From Flavobacteriales bacterium (lineage in GTDB: Bacteria > Bacteroidota > Bacteroidia > Flavobacteriales_D > Crocinitomicaceae): 64,000 bases of DNA. Shown here piece by piece: positions 39,001-48,100 of this stretch; position 1 is the first letter of the stretch, and each line of letters opens with the position of its first letter. The notes under the pieces were generated by a model. The model did no database searches, had not been told where the DNA came from, and saw only the letters and a program-made list of their open reading frames with translations. The stretch covers positions 1 to 64,000 of the forward strand of contig CANGJM010000001.1 in NCBI GenBank assembly GCA_947454525.1, in the 5' to 3' direction. Position numbers and translations under genes: made by a program.

Positions 39001-42000
39001 TGTCAAAGTAATGGACGTTGTCGCACACGTTAAAATAGTTGTTGTTGGAGCGGTAATGGCAGCATTCGGCAATGGATTAACTGTTACAGTAAGCGTTGTA
39101 GTAGTTGCACATACTCCGGCTGCCGGTGTAAATGTATACGTAGTTGTCGTTTGATTATTCAACGCGGGAGACCAGTTACCTGCTATTGAATTTAAGGAAG
39201 TAGTTGGCAGTGCGTTAAGCGCAGATCCTGCACAAATCGCTGGAATCGGATTAAACGTTGGAGTTACGTTTGGATTAACAATCAAGGTGCCATTCACGTT
39301 TGTTGTGCCATTCCAGAAACCACCACCGGAAGCGCTGTATCCTCCATATGTTGTACAGCCATTCATGGTGTAACTGAAAGCATAATAATAGTTGCCAGGA
39401 CTCAAAGCAGGAATGGCCCCACTGTATTCGTCGTTGTTTAAGTTGGTTCCGGCTGGATTAAAGGAAGCCGCTGTCCAGCTAGTGCTTGGCCATGTGGAAG
39501 GATTCGTATTACTCGTGTTGTACCCGAATTGCACGGTAATTCCCGCACCTTGTCCTGTTCCTGGGGTTACTCCAAGTTCAAATACCTGCCCATAAATCGT
39601 CAAGGTTTGTCCTTGACAAATAGTTGCCGTTCCTGGCGATTGAATGTTTGCAAAATCAATGGTGTTGGCAACGGTAATTGTTCCATTTGCCGTTGTTGAA
39701 CTACAACCATTTAAACTGTAAGCAACGGAATAAGTTGTTGTGGTTGTTGGTGTAACCGTCAGTGTGGATCCAGTAGTATTTCCTGGAGTCCATGTATAGG
39801 TTCCTCCTGTTGGATTCGCCGTCGCAGTTAAGGTTGCAGATGCTCCCGGACAAATCGTACTTGAGTTTACACTTAATGTTGGAGACGCATTCACAGTAAC
39901 TGTACCGATGGCAGGTAAACTTGCGCACGCACCGTTTGAATAAGTGACAGAATAGTTTGTTGTTGCGGTTGGACTCACACTAATTGATTGTGTTGTCGCA
40001 CCTCCTGGAGACCATAAATATGTTCCTCCTGTAACGGATGGTGTGGCAGTTAATGTCGCAGACTGTCCACTACAAATAGTTGCACTGTTAACTGTTACAC
40101 TTGGACCTGGAGTTACTGTTACTACAACTTGATCATTTGCTGTACATCCGTTCGCACTCGCAGTTAATGTATAAGTCGTTGTTGTGCTAGGTGTGGCAGT
40201 TGGTGTAGCCACTGTTGTGCTGCTCAAGGTTGCGCCTGGAGACCATAACATACTTGCGGGCATTGTCCCTGGACAACCAGCAATAGAAACGGAGGCAGTT
40301 TGTCCACCCGTAATGATGGCAACACCTCCACTAATCGATGTGGTTCCACATAAAATGTTATATCCAGCAACATTTGAATTGGACACACCTTGCGTTTCTA
40401 TAGTAAACGTATACGGTGGATTTGTTGGTGAATTAATGGTCACCGTATTATTGGAGCCTGTTAGATAAGGACCCCCTGATCCAACAATTTGTCCCAATGA
40501 ATTCGTTATTGTCCAGGTGGTTTCGTCGAGGTTTGTTCCAGAGAAAACATTCACAGTTAATGGACCACTATAACCACCGTAAGAACTTGCCGACCCATTA
40601 AGTGTTGTGCTTTGTCCATTGCAAATAGTCACGTCGAGACCTGCATTTACTATTGGTGGCTGATTCATGGAAAGATACACTGGAGTTAGTGGAGCAGGAC
40701 AGCCAGTGGAACAATTTTTTTGATAATGAACGGTCCCATTGAAAGTTCTTGGGTTATTTACACCACCAAAAAGACTACACAAACCTAGACCCGTAGTGAT
40801 CGTAATATCACCATTCGTGTAGGTGTTTGCGCCATTTGTATAAGTAGCATTATAGGAAACATATATTCCATAAGTTGTACCGGCCGGGATACTAATATTT
40901 GCACAGGAAAAATATGTTGGGGTATTAGCAGCAGCAGCGGTTATGGAGTAATTACCTAAAAAAGTCCAAGAACCTGGAGTTAATTGAAATCCATTAAATG
41001 TCCCAGTTTTATAATAAACAGCTACATTCATAGTGCCACTTAATGAAGGTTTAACTGTAAATCCATTAATGACAATTGGACAACTGGCCGCGGTTACATC
41101 AAACATATTTCCAGCAGTACAACCGTTTCCTCCTGCTTGAGTGGTCGCCAAACTTCCAGCAGTATTTGATGAGGTTGGAGTAGCATAACCACCAACATAA
41201 TACGTAGTGTTTGCTGTTATTACTGGAGTTGTATAAGTTGCGCCAGTGGCTAGCACACCTGTCCCATTCGCATTCGAATACCAGGTATATGGTGCTGTAC
41301 TATTTGCGGCTGTTAATGTCGTTGAACTATTTCCACACAAGGCTGTGGTGCCAGTAACGGTTGGTGCTGGACTAGATGAATTCACGGTAACGGTAACGTT
41401 AGCACAACTGCTGCTATAAGTCCCTGCGGAAGATGAGTTCGCATAATACGTAGTAGTAGTAGTCGGACTTAAGGTGATAGAAGTCCCTGTTCCGATCGAA
41501 TTGGTTGTTCCACATGCGTTTGCATACCAATTAATCGTTCCTGTTCCACCAACAGCTGTTAATGTTGTTGTTTGTCCAGAACAAATGGTTGTTGTAGTAG
41601 CCGTAATGGAAGCAGGACCGATAGGTCCACAACTAATGATCGCCTCCCAACCTGAATAAACCACACTTAAATCGGTGTGAAAATACAATGTGATACAACC
41701 TGAAGATGCAGAAATAATACCAGGGCTGGTGGTGTTATATGTCCCTATAGAAGGAGACGCAGTGTTAGGGCCATTGTATACATAAAGAAAATCAAAACTT
41801 GCTTCTAATTGAAATTGAGTAAAGGATAAATTGATGGGAAGCCCATTCCCGGAACAAAATGTCACCGTATAATCTTCACCATTAGTATATGTTCCAGCCG
41901 AGCCACCGGAATCATAAAATGTTCCAGAGCACGTTGTGATGGTTCCTAAATTTCCAGTTAGCGAATAAACTTGCGAGTGGGAATCAAAGAAAATCAGAAA

Positions 42001-42027
42001 TAAAAATAATAAGGCAAAATACCTCAT
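33073..42027 (-). CDS. Giant surface adhesin B (2984 aa) with CUB domain and 19 tandem two-cysteine repeats
   Basis: A signal peptide of about 18 residues precedes a CUB-like domain (about 23-135). Ig-like units follow, then a shared module (about 788-917). Next come 19 tandem repeats of about 77 residues (989-2443), each with L-T-C near the start, W-S-N-G in the middle and N-G-C near the end. A block of Ig-like units, a PKD domain (W-D-F-G-D-G) and the gliding-motility C-terminal domain (2891-2984) end the protein. Thr, Ser, Gly and Asn dominate; Lys and Arg are rare. Such proteins are T9SS type B cargo and act as adhesins or motility surface proteins in Bacteroidota. That role is inferred from the family. 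Long frames on the other strand are shadows of the repeats. Confidence 0.93.
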   Translation of the reverse strand: MRYFALLFLFLIFFDSHSQVYSLTGNLGTITTCSGTFYDSGGSAGTYTNGEDYTVTFCSGNGLPINLSFTQFQLEASFDFLYVYNGPNTASPSIGTYNTTSPGIISASSGCITLYFHTDLSVVYSGWEAIISCGPIGPASITATTTTICSGQTTTLTAVGGTGTINWYANACGTTNSIGTGTSITLSPTTTTTYYANSSSAGTYSSSCANVTVTVNSSSPAPTVTGTTALCGNSSTTLTAANSTAPYTWYSNANGTGVLATGATYTTPVITANTTYYVGGYATPTSSNTAGSLATTQAGGNGCTAGNMFDVTAASCPIVINGFTVKPSLSGTMNVAVYYKTGTFNGFQLTPGSWTFLGNYSITAAAANTPTYFSCANISIPAGTTYGIYVSYNATYTNGANTYTNGDITITTGLGLCSLFGGVNNPRTFNGTVHYQKNCSTGCPAPLTPVYLSMNQPPIVNAGLDVTICNGQSTTLNGSASSYGGYSGPLTVNVFSGTNLDETTWTITNSLGQIVGSGGPYLTGSNNTVTINSPTNPPYTFTIETQGVSNSNVAGYNILCGTTSISGGVAIITGGQTASVSIAGCPGTMPASMLWSPGATLSSTTVATPTATPSTTTTYTLTASANGCTANDQVVVTVTPGPSVTVNSATICSGQSATLTATPSVTGGTYLWSPGGATTQSISVSPTATTNYSVTYSNGACASLPAIGTVTVNASPTLSVNSSTICPGASATLTATANPTGGTYTWTPGNTTGSTLTVTPTTTTTYSVAYSLNGCSSTTANGTITVANTIDFANIQSPGTATICQGQTLTIYGQVFELGVTPGTGQGAGITVQFGYNTSNTNPSTWPSTSWTAASFNPAGTNLNNDEYSGAIPALSPGNYYYAFSYTMNGCTTYGGYSASGGGFWNGTTNVNGTLIVNPNVTPTFNPIPAICAGSALNALPTTSLNSIAGNWSPALNNQTTTTYTFTPAAGVCATTTTLTVTVNPLPNAAITAPTTTILTCATTSITLTATGGGTYSWSNGTAVVGTNAALTVTSPGTYTVTVTSASGCTATATQNITQNITVPTAGITPPSTSMLTCASTSINLTATGGGTYSWSNGTAVVGTNATLTVSAPGTYIVTVTSANGCSATASQIITQNVTAPTAAIASPITTVLNCTTSSIDLNATGGGSYSWSNGTAVQGTSSLLNVSAPGTYVVTITAANGCTATASQTITQNITTPIPVIATPTSTILTCTNTSIALTASGGGTYSWFDGSTVVGTSSNLTVTAPNTYILTVVGSNGCDATTTITITEDITPPTPSISAATSNLTCTTTSITLTATGGGTYSWTGGTTGSNLTVTAPGTYTVTVTAPNGCTASEVQTVTQNITVPSASISASNSGVLTCTTTSITLTATGGGTYLWSNGNTIASITVSASGTYSVVVTGSNGCTSNVSQVVTQNITAPTAAITAPSTTVLTCATTSINLVATGGATYSWSNGTTNVGNTATLSVTLPGTYTVTVTGSNGCTATSSLTITQNNAPPTAAITTPTATELTCIITSISLTATGGVSYSWSNGTNVVGTNATLNVTTPGTYTVTVTSAIGCTATASQVITQNITVPNASIPAPTTSVLTCTNPSITLNATGGGTYSWSNGITVVGTNASYSVNSPGTYTVTVTSPNGCTATASQTITQNNSFPTAAITTPTTSILTCSTTSINLTATGGGTYSWSNGTTVIGTNALLNVTSPGTYTVTVTSINGCSATAAQVITQDFAAPTAQITAPSTSILTCSTTSISLTSTGGGTYSWSNGTAVVGTNGTLSVTTPGTYTVTVTGANGCTATTAQVITQNNTNPTAAITAPATTILTCTTTSITLTATGGGTYSWSNGAAVVGTNATLSVTTPGTYTVTVTSSNGCTATAAQVITQNTTLPTIGIIATPSSILSCTNTSITLTASGGVSYSWSNGTSVVGTNATLTVTSAGTYTVTVTGANGCSSSSAQSVTQNTTLPAAAITTPVTSVLTCTTTSIALTATGGGTYSWSNGTAVLGTNATLNVTTPGTYTVTVTSSNGCTATAAQVITQSITAPTAAITAPSTTVVTCTTPTISLTATGGGTYSWSNGTAVVGTNATLNVTSSGTYTVTVTAANGCTATATQTITQNNTAPSVTITPPVSSVLTCTTTSISLTANGTGNVSWANPALISVNPTISVTTPGVYTVTLTATNGCTGTASQTITQNITAPPAAITTPTTTVLTCTTTTITLTATGGGTYSWSNGTTVVGTNATLSVTNPGTYTVTVTGTNGCTATASTTITQNTTPPTAGINTPSTTILTCTTTSILLTATGGGSYSWSNGTAVVGSAATLSVTAPGTYTVTVTSPNGCTATANQVITQNIVTPTAAITNNTNATVLDCNTTQISLTGVGGTSASWSNGTSVVSSVANLSVTAAGTYTYTGTNANGCFDTESITINFTPNTNPTFTQIAAICTNGLFTLPTTSTNNVAGTWSPAPNYTTTTTYTFQPNAGLCANTASMTITVHPYPVVTTLNDTICVGQSTTITSNVNLAGGTYSWTPTNAVTSSISVSPITTTNYQVIYSLLGCADTSTTEIFVKPVSTPVTSNQTICNGQTAELIAIAPLPGGSFVWSTTQINDSIQVSPTSTTTYTVAYNLNGCISPLVNSIVTVNPVPTLGVNNSTICAGANTTITAIPNLLGGTFYWGTPGVIGAASQTVSPLNDSTITVYYTLNGCTSPVATSSITVNPLPIATFSASVTQGCAPLSVTLTADDASNTNYTWSTSNSLTGSGSQTNLNFQMNGGFDVSLTTTLNGCTVTETLSNYIQVDNYPIAAFEPSSTLFTEPNQTLNFMNNSLGASTYAWDFGDGGTSTEEGPSHLFNDNNLGFEIILTAISTLGCVDTSHVFIGYDPGLVYYIPNTFTPDGNMYNQTFLPIFTSGIDNYQYNFYVYNRWGEIIFESQDPSIGWDGSFGVEGKDCEQGVYTYQILIKIPNFDERKIILGHVNLIR
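34699..39063 (-). repeat. Tandem array of 19 about-230-base repeats in adhesin B
   Basis: I counted nineteen consecutive units, most 77 codons (231 bases), from residue 989 to 2443. Each has one Cys near position 13 and one near position 61, the W-S-N-G-T motif in between, and a T-Q-N-(x)3-P-T linker. All nineteen keep both cysteines, so each unit probably has its own disulfide. A few units are shorter by several residues (units 5, 6 and 16). Confidence 0.93.
35216..35328 (-). repeat. 113-base patch near-identical to adhesin C (44270-44382)
   Basis: Within repeat unit 17 of adhesin B. By my alignment 109 of 113 bases match unit 12 of adhesin C, including synonymous third positions, while flanking repeat DNA differs much more. 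This points to recent gene conversion or duplication between the two genes. Confidence 0.8.
39275..39665 (-). repeat. Paralogous module shared with adhesin C (46735-47135)
   Basis: Codes about 130 residues (roughly 788-917 of adhesin B) that start near I-C-Q-G-Q-T-L-T-I-Y-G-Q-V and run through a W-P-S-T-S-W segment and Y-G-G-Y-S to G-G-G-F-W-N-G. This is not the 77-residue repeat type. Similar blocks occur in other secreted Bacteroidota proteins, in my recollection. Function unknown; a ligand-binding sandwich is possible. Confidence 0.75.
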
Positions 42028-42065
42028 ACTAGTAGTGTTGAATCAATAGAATAGTTTTGGCTTGC

Positions 42066-42097
42066 TAAATTTAAACTTTTTTATTTGAATTCCCAAA
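42066..42097 (-). promoter_or_regulatory. Candidate promoter between adhesins C and B
   Basis: On the minus strand, TTTG (42097-42094) and TAAATTTA (42073-42066, one base off TAnnTTTG) are spaced 20 bases apart, within the 19-21 range for Bacteroidota promoters. They lie 38 bases before the adhesin B start at 42027 in the 96-base gap. Adhesin B may therefore be transcribed on its own as well as from upstream. Confidence 0.4.
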
Positions 42098-42123
42098 CTA
42101 GGAAATTTGATTCAGATGGAATA

Positions 42124-45100
42124 TTACCTAATCAAATTGACAATGCCGGTATATTTTTTTCGCTGATCGATATTCGGCAACTTCACAATAATTTCGTAAG
42201 TGTATGTTCCAGACTGACAGTGAATACCTGTTGGGCCATAACTACCATCCCAGCCGATATTTGTGTCATTAGTTTCGAAAATTACTTCTCCCCATCTATT
42301 GTAAATAAGCATGGTGTAGTGGTAAATGTCAATACCACTAGCAATGACGGGATTAAAAGTTTGATTGTTCATATCACCATCTGGTGTAAATGAATTTGGA
42401 ATGTAGAAGATAAGTCCAGGATCAAAAGGAATTTCAATTATGGAAGTATCTGTACACCCATGAAGTGAAATGGCGGTTAATACAATCGTTGAACCATCCT
42501 CTGTATTCAGGTAAATATGAGAAGGTGTGTCATCTGTTGAAGTTTCTCCATCACCGAATTCCCATAAATAGGTAGTTGCACCAATACTATTATTTTCGAA
42601 TTGAACTAATTGATTTTGTTCCGAGAAAATAGTTACGGATGCGTCAAAGTCTGCGATTGGGTAATCATCCACTTGAATGAAGTTTGCCATTGTTTGTGAA
42701 ACAATACAACCATTCAAACTAGTGGTAAGCGTCACATTAAAATCACCGCTATTTTGAAAATTCAAATTGGGAGAGACACTGGTAGATGAGAGTGAGTTAT
42801 TTGTTACCCATGAATAATCTGTATTTGTCAGGTCGTCTGGAATGAAATTCACCATCAGTGGCACACACCCTTGAGTCACATTTGCGCTAAATGTAGCAAT
42901 AGGTAATGGATTTACGGTGATTGAACTGGTGGCTGTTGGACTTGAACACCCATTCAGCACATAGTAAACGTTTATTGTTGTATCATTTGCTGGCGCGACG
43001 GTCTGACTCGCGACTCCAGCTATTCCTGGCGTACCCCAATAAAAAGTCCCACCTGGTAAATTAGGCACTGCCGTTACTGTTGTATTGTTTCCAAAACAAA
43101 TGGTGCTGTTATTAATGCCCAATGTTGGAACAGGATTGACGGTAACGTTAGAACTTGCACTTGTACTTGCACACCCATTTAAACTATAGACTAGCGAATA
43201 AGTGGAATTCGCAGTAGGGCTTATTACCAACGAATCAAGTATGGAACCATCGGACCAAAGATAAGTCCCACCAGGTAAATTAATATTCGGTAAAATCGTA
43301 GTACTTTGTCCGTTACAGATGGTGTAATTAGTTAATGTTACACTTGGAATTGGATTTACAAAAATTTCCACAACACTTGTATCCGCACAACCAAGTAAAG
43401 AATAGATTACTTGGTAATTTGTTGTCGCAATTGGCGAAACGGAAATACTCGATGACGCTGCATTTGTAGGTGTCCAAGTATAGGATCCTCCGGCAAGATT
43501 TACGTTGGATGTAATCGTTGTACTTTGTCCAACACAAATTGTATCGTTTTGCGTACTAATTACCGGGTAAGGATTTACAATTATGGTCATGCTTGCGGCA
43601 TTTGCACATAAACCTGCATTTGGCTGGAAAGTGTACGTTGTTGTCGTTGTATAATTTGGAGCAGGATTCCAGATTCCCTGAACGCCATTCGTTGAAGTTG
43701 TCGGCAAGGAGAAAGTACCATTGGCACATATCGCCGCAATTTGTGTAAAGGTTGGATTCGTATTGGCAGTAAATGTGATCGTAATACTTTCTGTGTCAAA
43801 ACAACCGTTTGCATTTGTTCCAGTGTAGGTATACGTTCCTGCTGTGGTTACGCTTAAATTTGCCACGCTAGAAACAACCGAAGTACCATTACTCCAAGAT
43901 GCACTTGTTCCACCAACACCCGTTAAAGAAATCTGTGTGGTATTACAATCCAGCACCGTTGCATTGGTATTATTGGTAATCGCAGCTGTTGGAGTAACAA
44001 TGTCTTGAGTGATTATTTGGTTTGCTGTTGCGGTGCATCCGTTAGTAGCAGTTACCGTTACAGTATATGATCCAGGAGCAGTAACAGAAAGTGTTGCAGC
44101 AGATCCGACAACAGTTGTTCCATTCGACCAAGTATAGGTTCCTCCACCAGTAGCTGTCAAAGAAATGGTAGTTGTTGTACACGTTAATACTGTCGTTGAT
44201 GGAGTGTTAATTCCAGCCGTTGGCGCAACTGTATTTTGAGTGATGGTTTGTGCTGCTGCTGTCGCGGAACATCCATTTGTTCCGGTTACGGTCACCGTGT
44301 AGGTTCCTGGATTCGTCACTGTCAAAGTAGCATTGGTGCCAACCACTGTTGTTCCGTTGGACCATGAATATGTCCCACCTCCAGTAGCAGCTAATGTTAT
44401 CGTAGTATTCGTACAGGTCAACACGCTTACGGTAGGAGCAGTGATGGCAGCTGTTGGCAACGCAGTACTTTGCGTGATTACTTGGGAGACTGTTGCTGTA
44501 CATCCGTTTGCTGCGGTTACAGTCACAGTATATGTACCCGGAGTGGTTACGTTTATATTGTTATTCGCGGTTATTACTGTTGTCCCATTTGACCAGGAAG
44601 AACTGACCCATCCTCCTGCTCCTGAAGCAGCTAATGTGATATTATTGATATTACAATCTAATACGGTTGTATTGGCAAAAGATATTATTGAAGTAGTAGG
44701 GGCAACAATATTTTGTGTAATGTTTGTATTGGCCGTTGCTGTACATCCATTTGCTGCCGTAACTGTAACAGTGTACGTTCCTGAGGTAGTAACTGCAAGC
44801 GTTGCATTTGTTCCCACTACCGCCGTCCCACTGGACCAAGAATACGTTCCACCGCCTGTTGCTGTGAGCGATATGGAAGTGGTAGCACAAGTCAACACAG
44901 AAGTAGTCGGAGCAGTAATCGCAGCCGTTGGCAGCGCCGTACTTTGCGTAATGACTTGCGTGGCTGTTGCCGAACATCCATTTGCACTAGTCACGGTCAC
45001 GGTATATGTTGCTGGCGTAGTAACTGCAAGTGTTGCATTCGATCCAAGGACCGTCGTTCCATTGGACCAAGAGTAGGTTCCACCACCAGTTGCTGTTAAG

Positions 45101-48100
45101 GAAATGGAAGTACTTGTACAGGTCAATACCGTAGTCGTCGGCGCAGTAATCGCAGCAGTTGGCGCAGTAATATTTTGCGTAATCACTAGCGAAGCTGTTG
45201 CCGTACACCCATTTGCACTGGTCACGGTCACGGTATAAGTTCCTGCAGAAGTTACATTGAGTGTAGCATTTGTTCCCACGGCTGCTGTTCCATTGTACCA
45301 AGAATAGGTTCCACCGCCTGTTGCTGTCAAATTAATGCTCGTTGTTGCACACGTCAACACGGAAGTAGCCGGAGTAGTAATTGCAACAGTTGGCAGTGCG
45401 GTACTTTGGGTAATGATTTGCGTGGCTGTTGCCGTACACCCATTTGCAATGGTCACGGTCACTGTATAAGTTCCTGCAGAAGTTACATTGAGTGCAGCAT
45501 TCGTTCCCACGACTGCCGTTCCATTTGACCAAGAATAGGTTCCACCACCTGTTGCTGTGAGGGATGTGGAAGTGGTAGCACACGTCAACACGGAAGTAGC
45601 CGGTGCAGTAATCGCAGCAGTTGGTGCACTAATATTTTGCGTAATCACTTGCGAAGCTGTTGCTGAACACCCATTTGCACTAGTCACGGTAACAGTGTAT
45701 GTTCCTGCAGAAGTTACATTGAGTGTAGCATTGGTTCCCACGACTGCCGTTCCATTGGACCAAGAATAGGTTCCTCCACCTGTTGCTGTGAGCGATATGG
45801 AAGTAGTAGCACAGGTTAACACGGAAGTAGCTGGCGCAGTAATTGCTGCGGTTGGCTGTGCAGTACTTTGGGTAATGATTTGCGTGGCTGTTGCCGTACA
45901 ACCATTTGCACTAGTCACGGTAACGGTATAAGTTGCCGGAGTATTCACTGAAAGTGTAGCATTGGTTCCCACGACTGCTGTTCCATTGGACCAAGAATAG
46001 GTTCCTCCACCAGTTGCTGTGAGCGATATGGAAGTGGTAGCACAGGTTAACACGGAAGTAGTCGGAGCAGTAATCGCAGCAGTTGGCGCACTAATATTTT
46101 GCGTAATCACTTGCGAAGCTGTTGCCGAACATCCATTTGCACTAGTCACGGTAACCGTATATGTTCCTGCAGAAGTTACATTGAGCGTAGCATTCGTTCC
46201 GACGACTGCCGTTCCATTGGACCAAGAATACGTTCCTCCCCCAGTAGCAGTCAACGTAATGCTCGTTGTCGTACAGGTTAACACGGTAGTAGTAGGAGCA
46301 GTAATCGCAGCAGTCGGCAGCGTTGTATTTTGAGTAATGGTTTGACTAGCCGTTGAAGAACAGCCATTCGATCCAGTGACAGTTACCGGAAAAGTTCCTG
46401 GTGTATTTACCGTAATAGAAGAAGTCGTATTTCCCGTTGCCCATAAATAGGAACCACCACCGGTTGCTGTTAAAGAAATACTTGTAGTTGTACAGTTTAA
46501 TACCGTCGTTGAAGGAGGCGTAATCGCAGCCGTCGGAAGAGGATTAACGGTAATAGTTAAGGAACTCGTCGTTGCACATATTCCAGCCGCTGGTGTAAAT
46601 GTGTAGGTGGTTGTTTGTTGATTGCTTAAAGCTGGAGACCACGAACCAGAAATTGAATTGGTAGAAGTAGTCGGAAGGGCATTGAGTGCCGAACCAGCGC
46701 AAATGGCTGAAACAGCATTAAATGTTGGCGTTATGTTCGGATTGACAATCAGTTCCCCATTGACATTTGTTGACCCATTCCAGAATCCACCACCAGTTGA
46801 ACTATAACCACCATATGAAACGCAACCATTGTAAGTATATCTAAATGCGAAATAATAAGTCCCTGAACCTAAAACAGGAATAACTCCAATGTATTCATCA
46901 TTGTTTGGATTAATTAGGGACAACGGATTGTATGCGGCTAAGTTCCAGCTTGATGTTGGCCAAGTTGAAGGATCGTTATTGGATGAACTGTAGGCAAATT
47001 CAACTGTTATTCCTCCGGCTTGCCCAACAGGATTTGTCAATCCGGCCTCATACACTTGTCCATAAATGGTCAGTGTTTGACCTTGACAAATAGTGGCGGA
47101 CCCAGGACTTTGAACGTTGACAAAATCCAAAGAGTTTTGAACCGTAACTGTTGAAGTTGCAGATCCCGGAGTACATCCATTTAAATTATAGGTAACGGTA
47201 TAATTGGTCGTAGAGGTTGGATTAACCGTGAGTGTTGTCCCCGTTATTCCACTTGGTGCCCACGTGTATGTCCCACCGGATGGTGAACCTGAAGCGGTAA
47301 GCGTTGTGTTCACTCCTGGACAAATGGTTGAATTATTGACGGTTACGAGGGGTGTAGGATTAACGGTTACTGTTCCGGTTCCGGTCGAAGTACAGCCACT
47401 AACGGTGTAGTTTACGGTATACGTTGTTGTGGTATTTGGATTAATAGTAATACTATTCGTAGTTGCCCCTCCAGGGCTCCATGAATAAGCACCTCCAGCT
47501 AGAACGGGTGTTGCTGTAAGTGTCGTGTTTTGTCCACTGCAAATAGTGGAAGAATTTACGGTAACGGTTGTCCCTGAAAATTGAGTGACAACATAATTGG
47601 CAGTTGAGGTACAACCATTTGTCCCTGTAACGGTCAATTGATACGTTCCTGGCGCTGAAACAGAAATACTTGCCCCCGAACCAAGATTAGTTGCTCCGCC
47701 CAACCAATTGTATGTCCCACTTCCCGTTGCAGTTAACGTTATGGAGGCAAGACTACAGTTGAGCTGGTTGTAAGGACTCGAAATACTTGCTCCTGGAGTT
47801 GCGATGTTTTGTGTAATTACCTGTGTTGCTGTTGCTGTACAACCATTTGAAGCCGTTACAGTCAAGGTATATGTCCCAGGAGTAGTCGCCGAAATGGTGG
47901 TTCCTGTCCCCACAGATGTTGCGCCATTTACCCAAGAATAAGTTCCGATTCCAACCGCACTTAATGAAATTGAATTTTGAGCGCAGGTTAATACCGTGCT
48001 TCCGGTGTTGTTGGTAATGGAAGCGGTAGGTATCGTGATACTTGGGTTAATTGTTGTAGATGAAGTATTTGCCGAGGAACAACCACCAGAATTGGTCACA

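Larger units (their letters stand above)
43750..46530 (-). repeat. Tandem array of 12 about-231-base repeats in adhesin C
   Basis: Units 3-14 of adhesin C, residues 779-1705. All carry the two cysteines and the W-S-N-G-type core (the first has W-A-T-G). Units 4-10 are all 77 codons and are very alike in DNA. Confidence 0.93.

Noticed and set aside
44333..45076. Long plus-strand open frames inside the adhesin repeats (one of 247 codons)
   Set aside because: They are antisense shadows of the repeat array: the same hydrophobic peptide recurs with the 231-base period, and the minus strand has the real signal peptide and domains.
34699..46530. CRISPR-like regular repetition
   Set aside because: Units are 231 bases, keep an open reading frame and have no short repeat/spacer pattern or cas genes.
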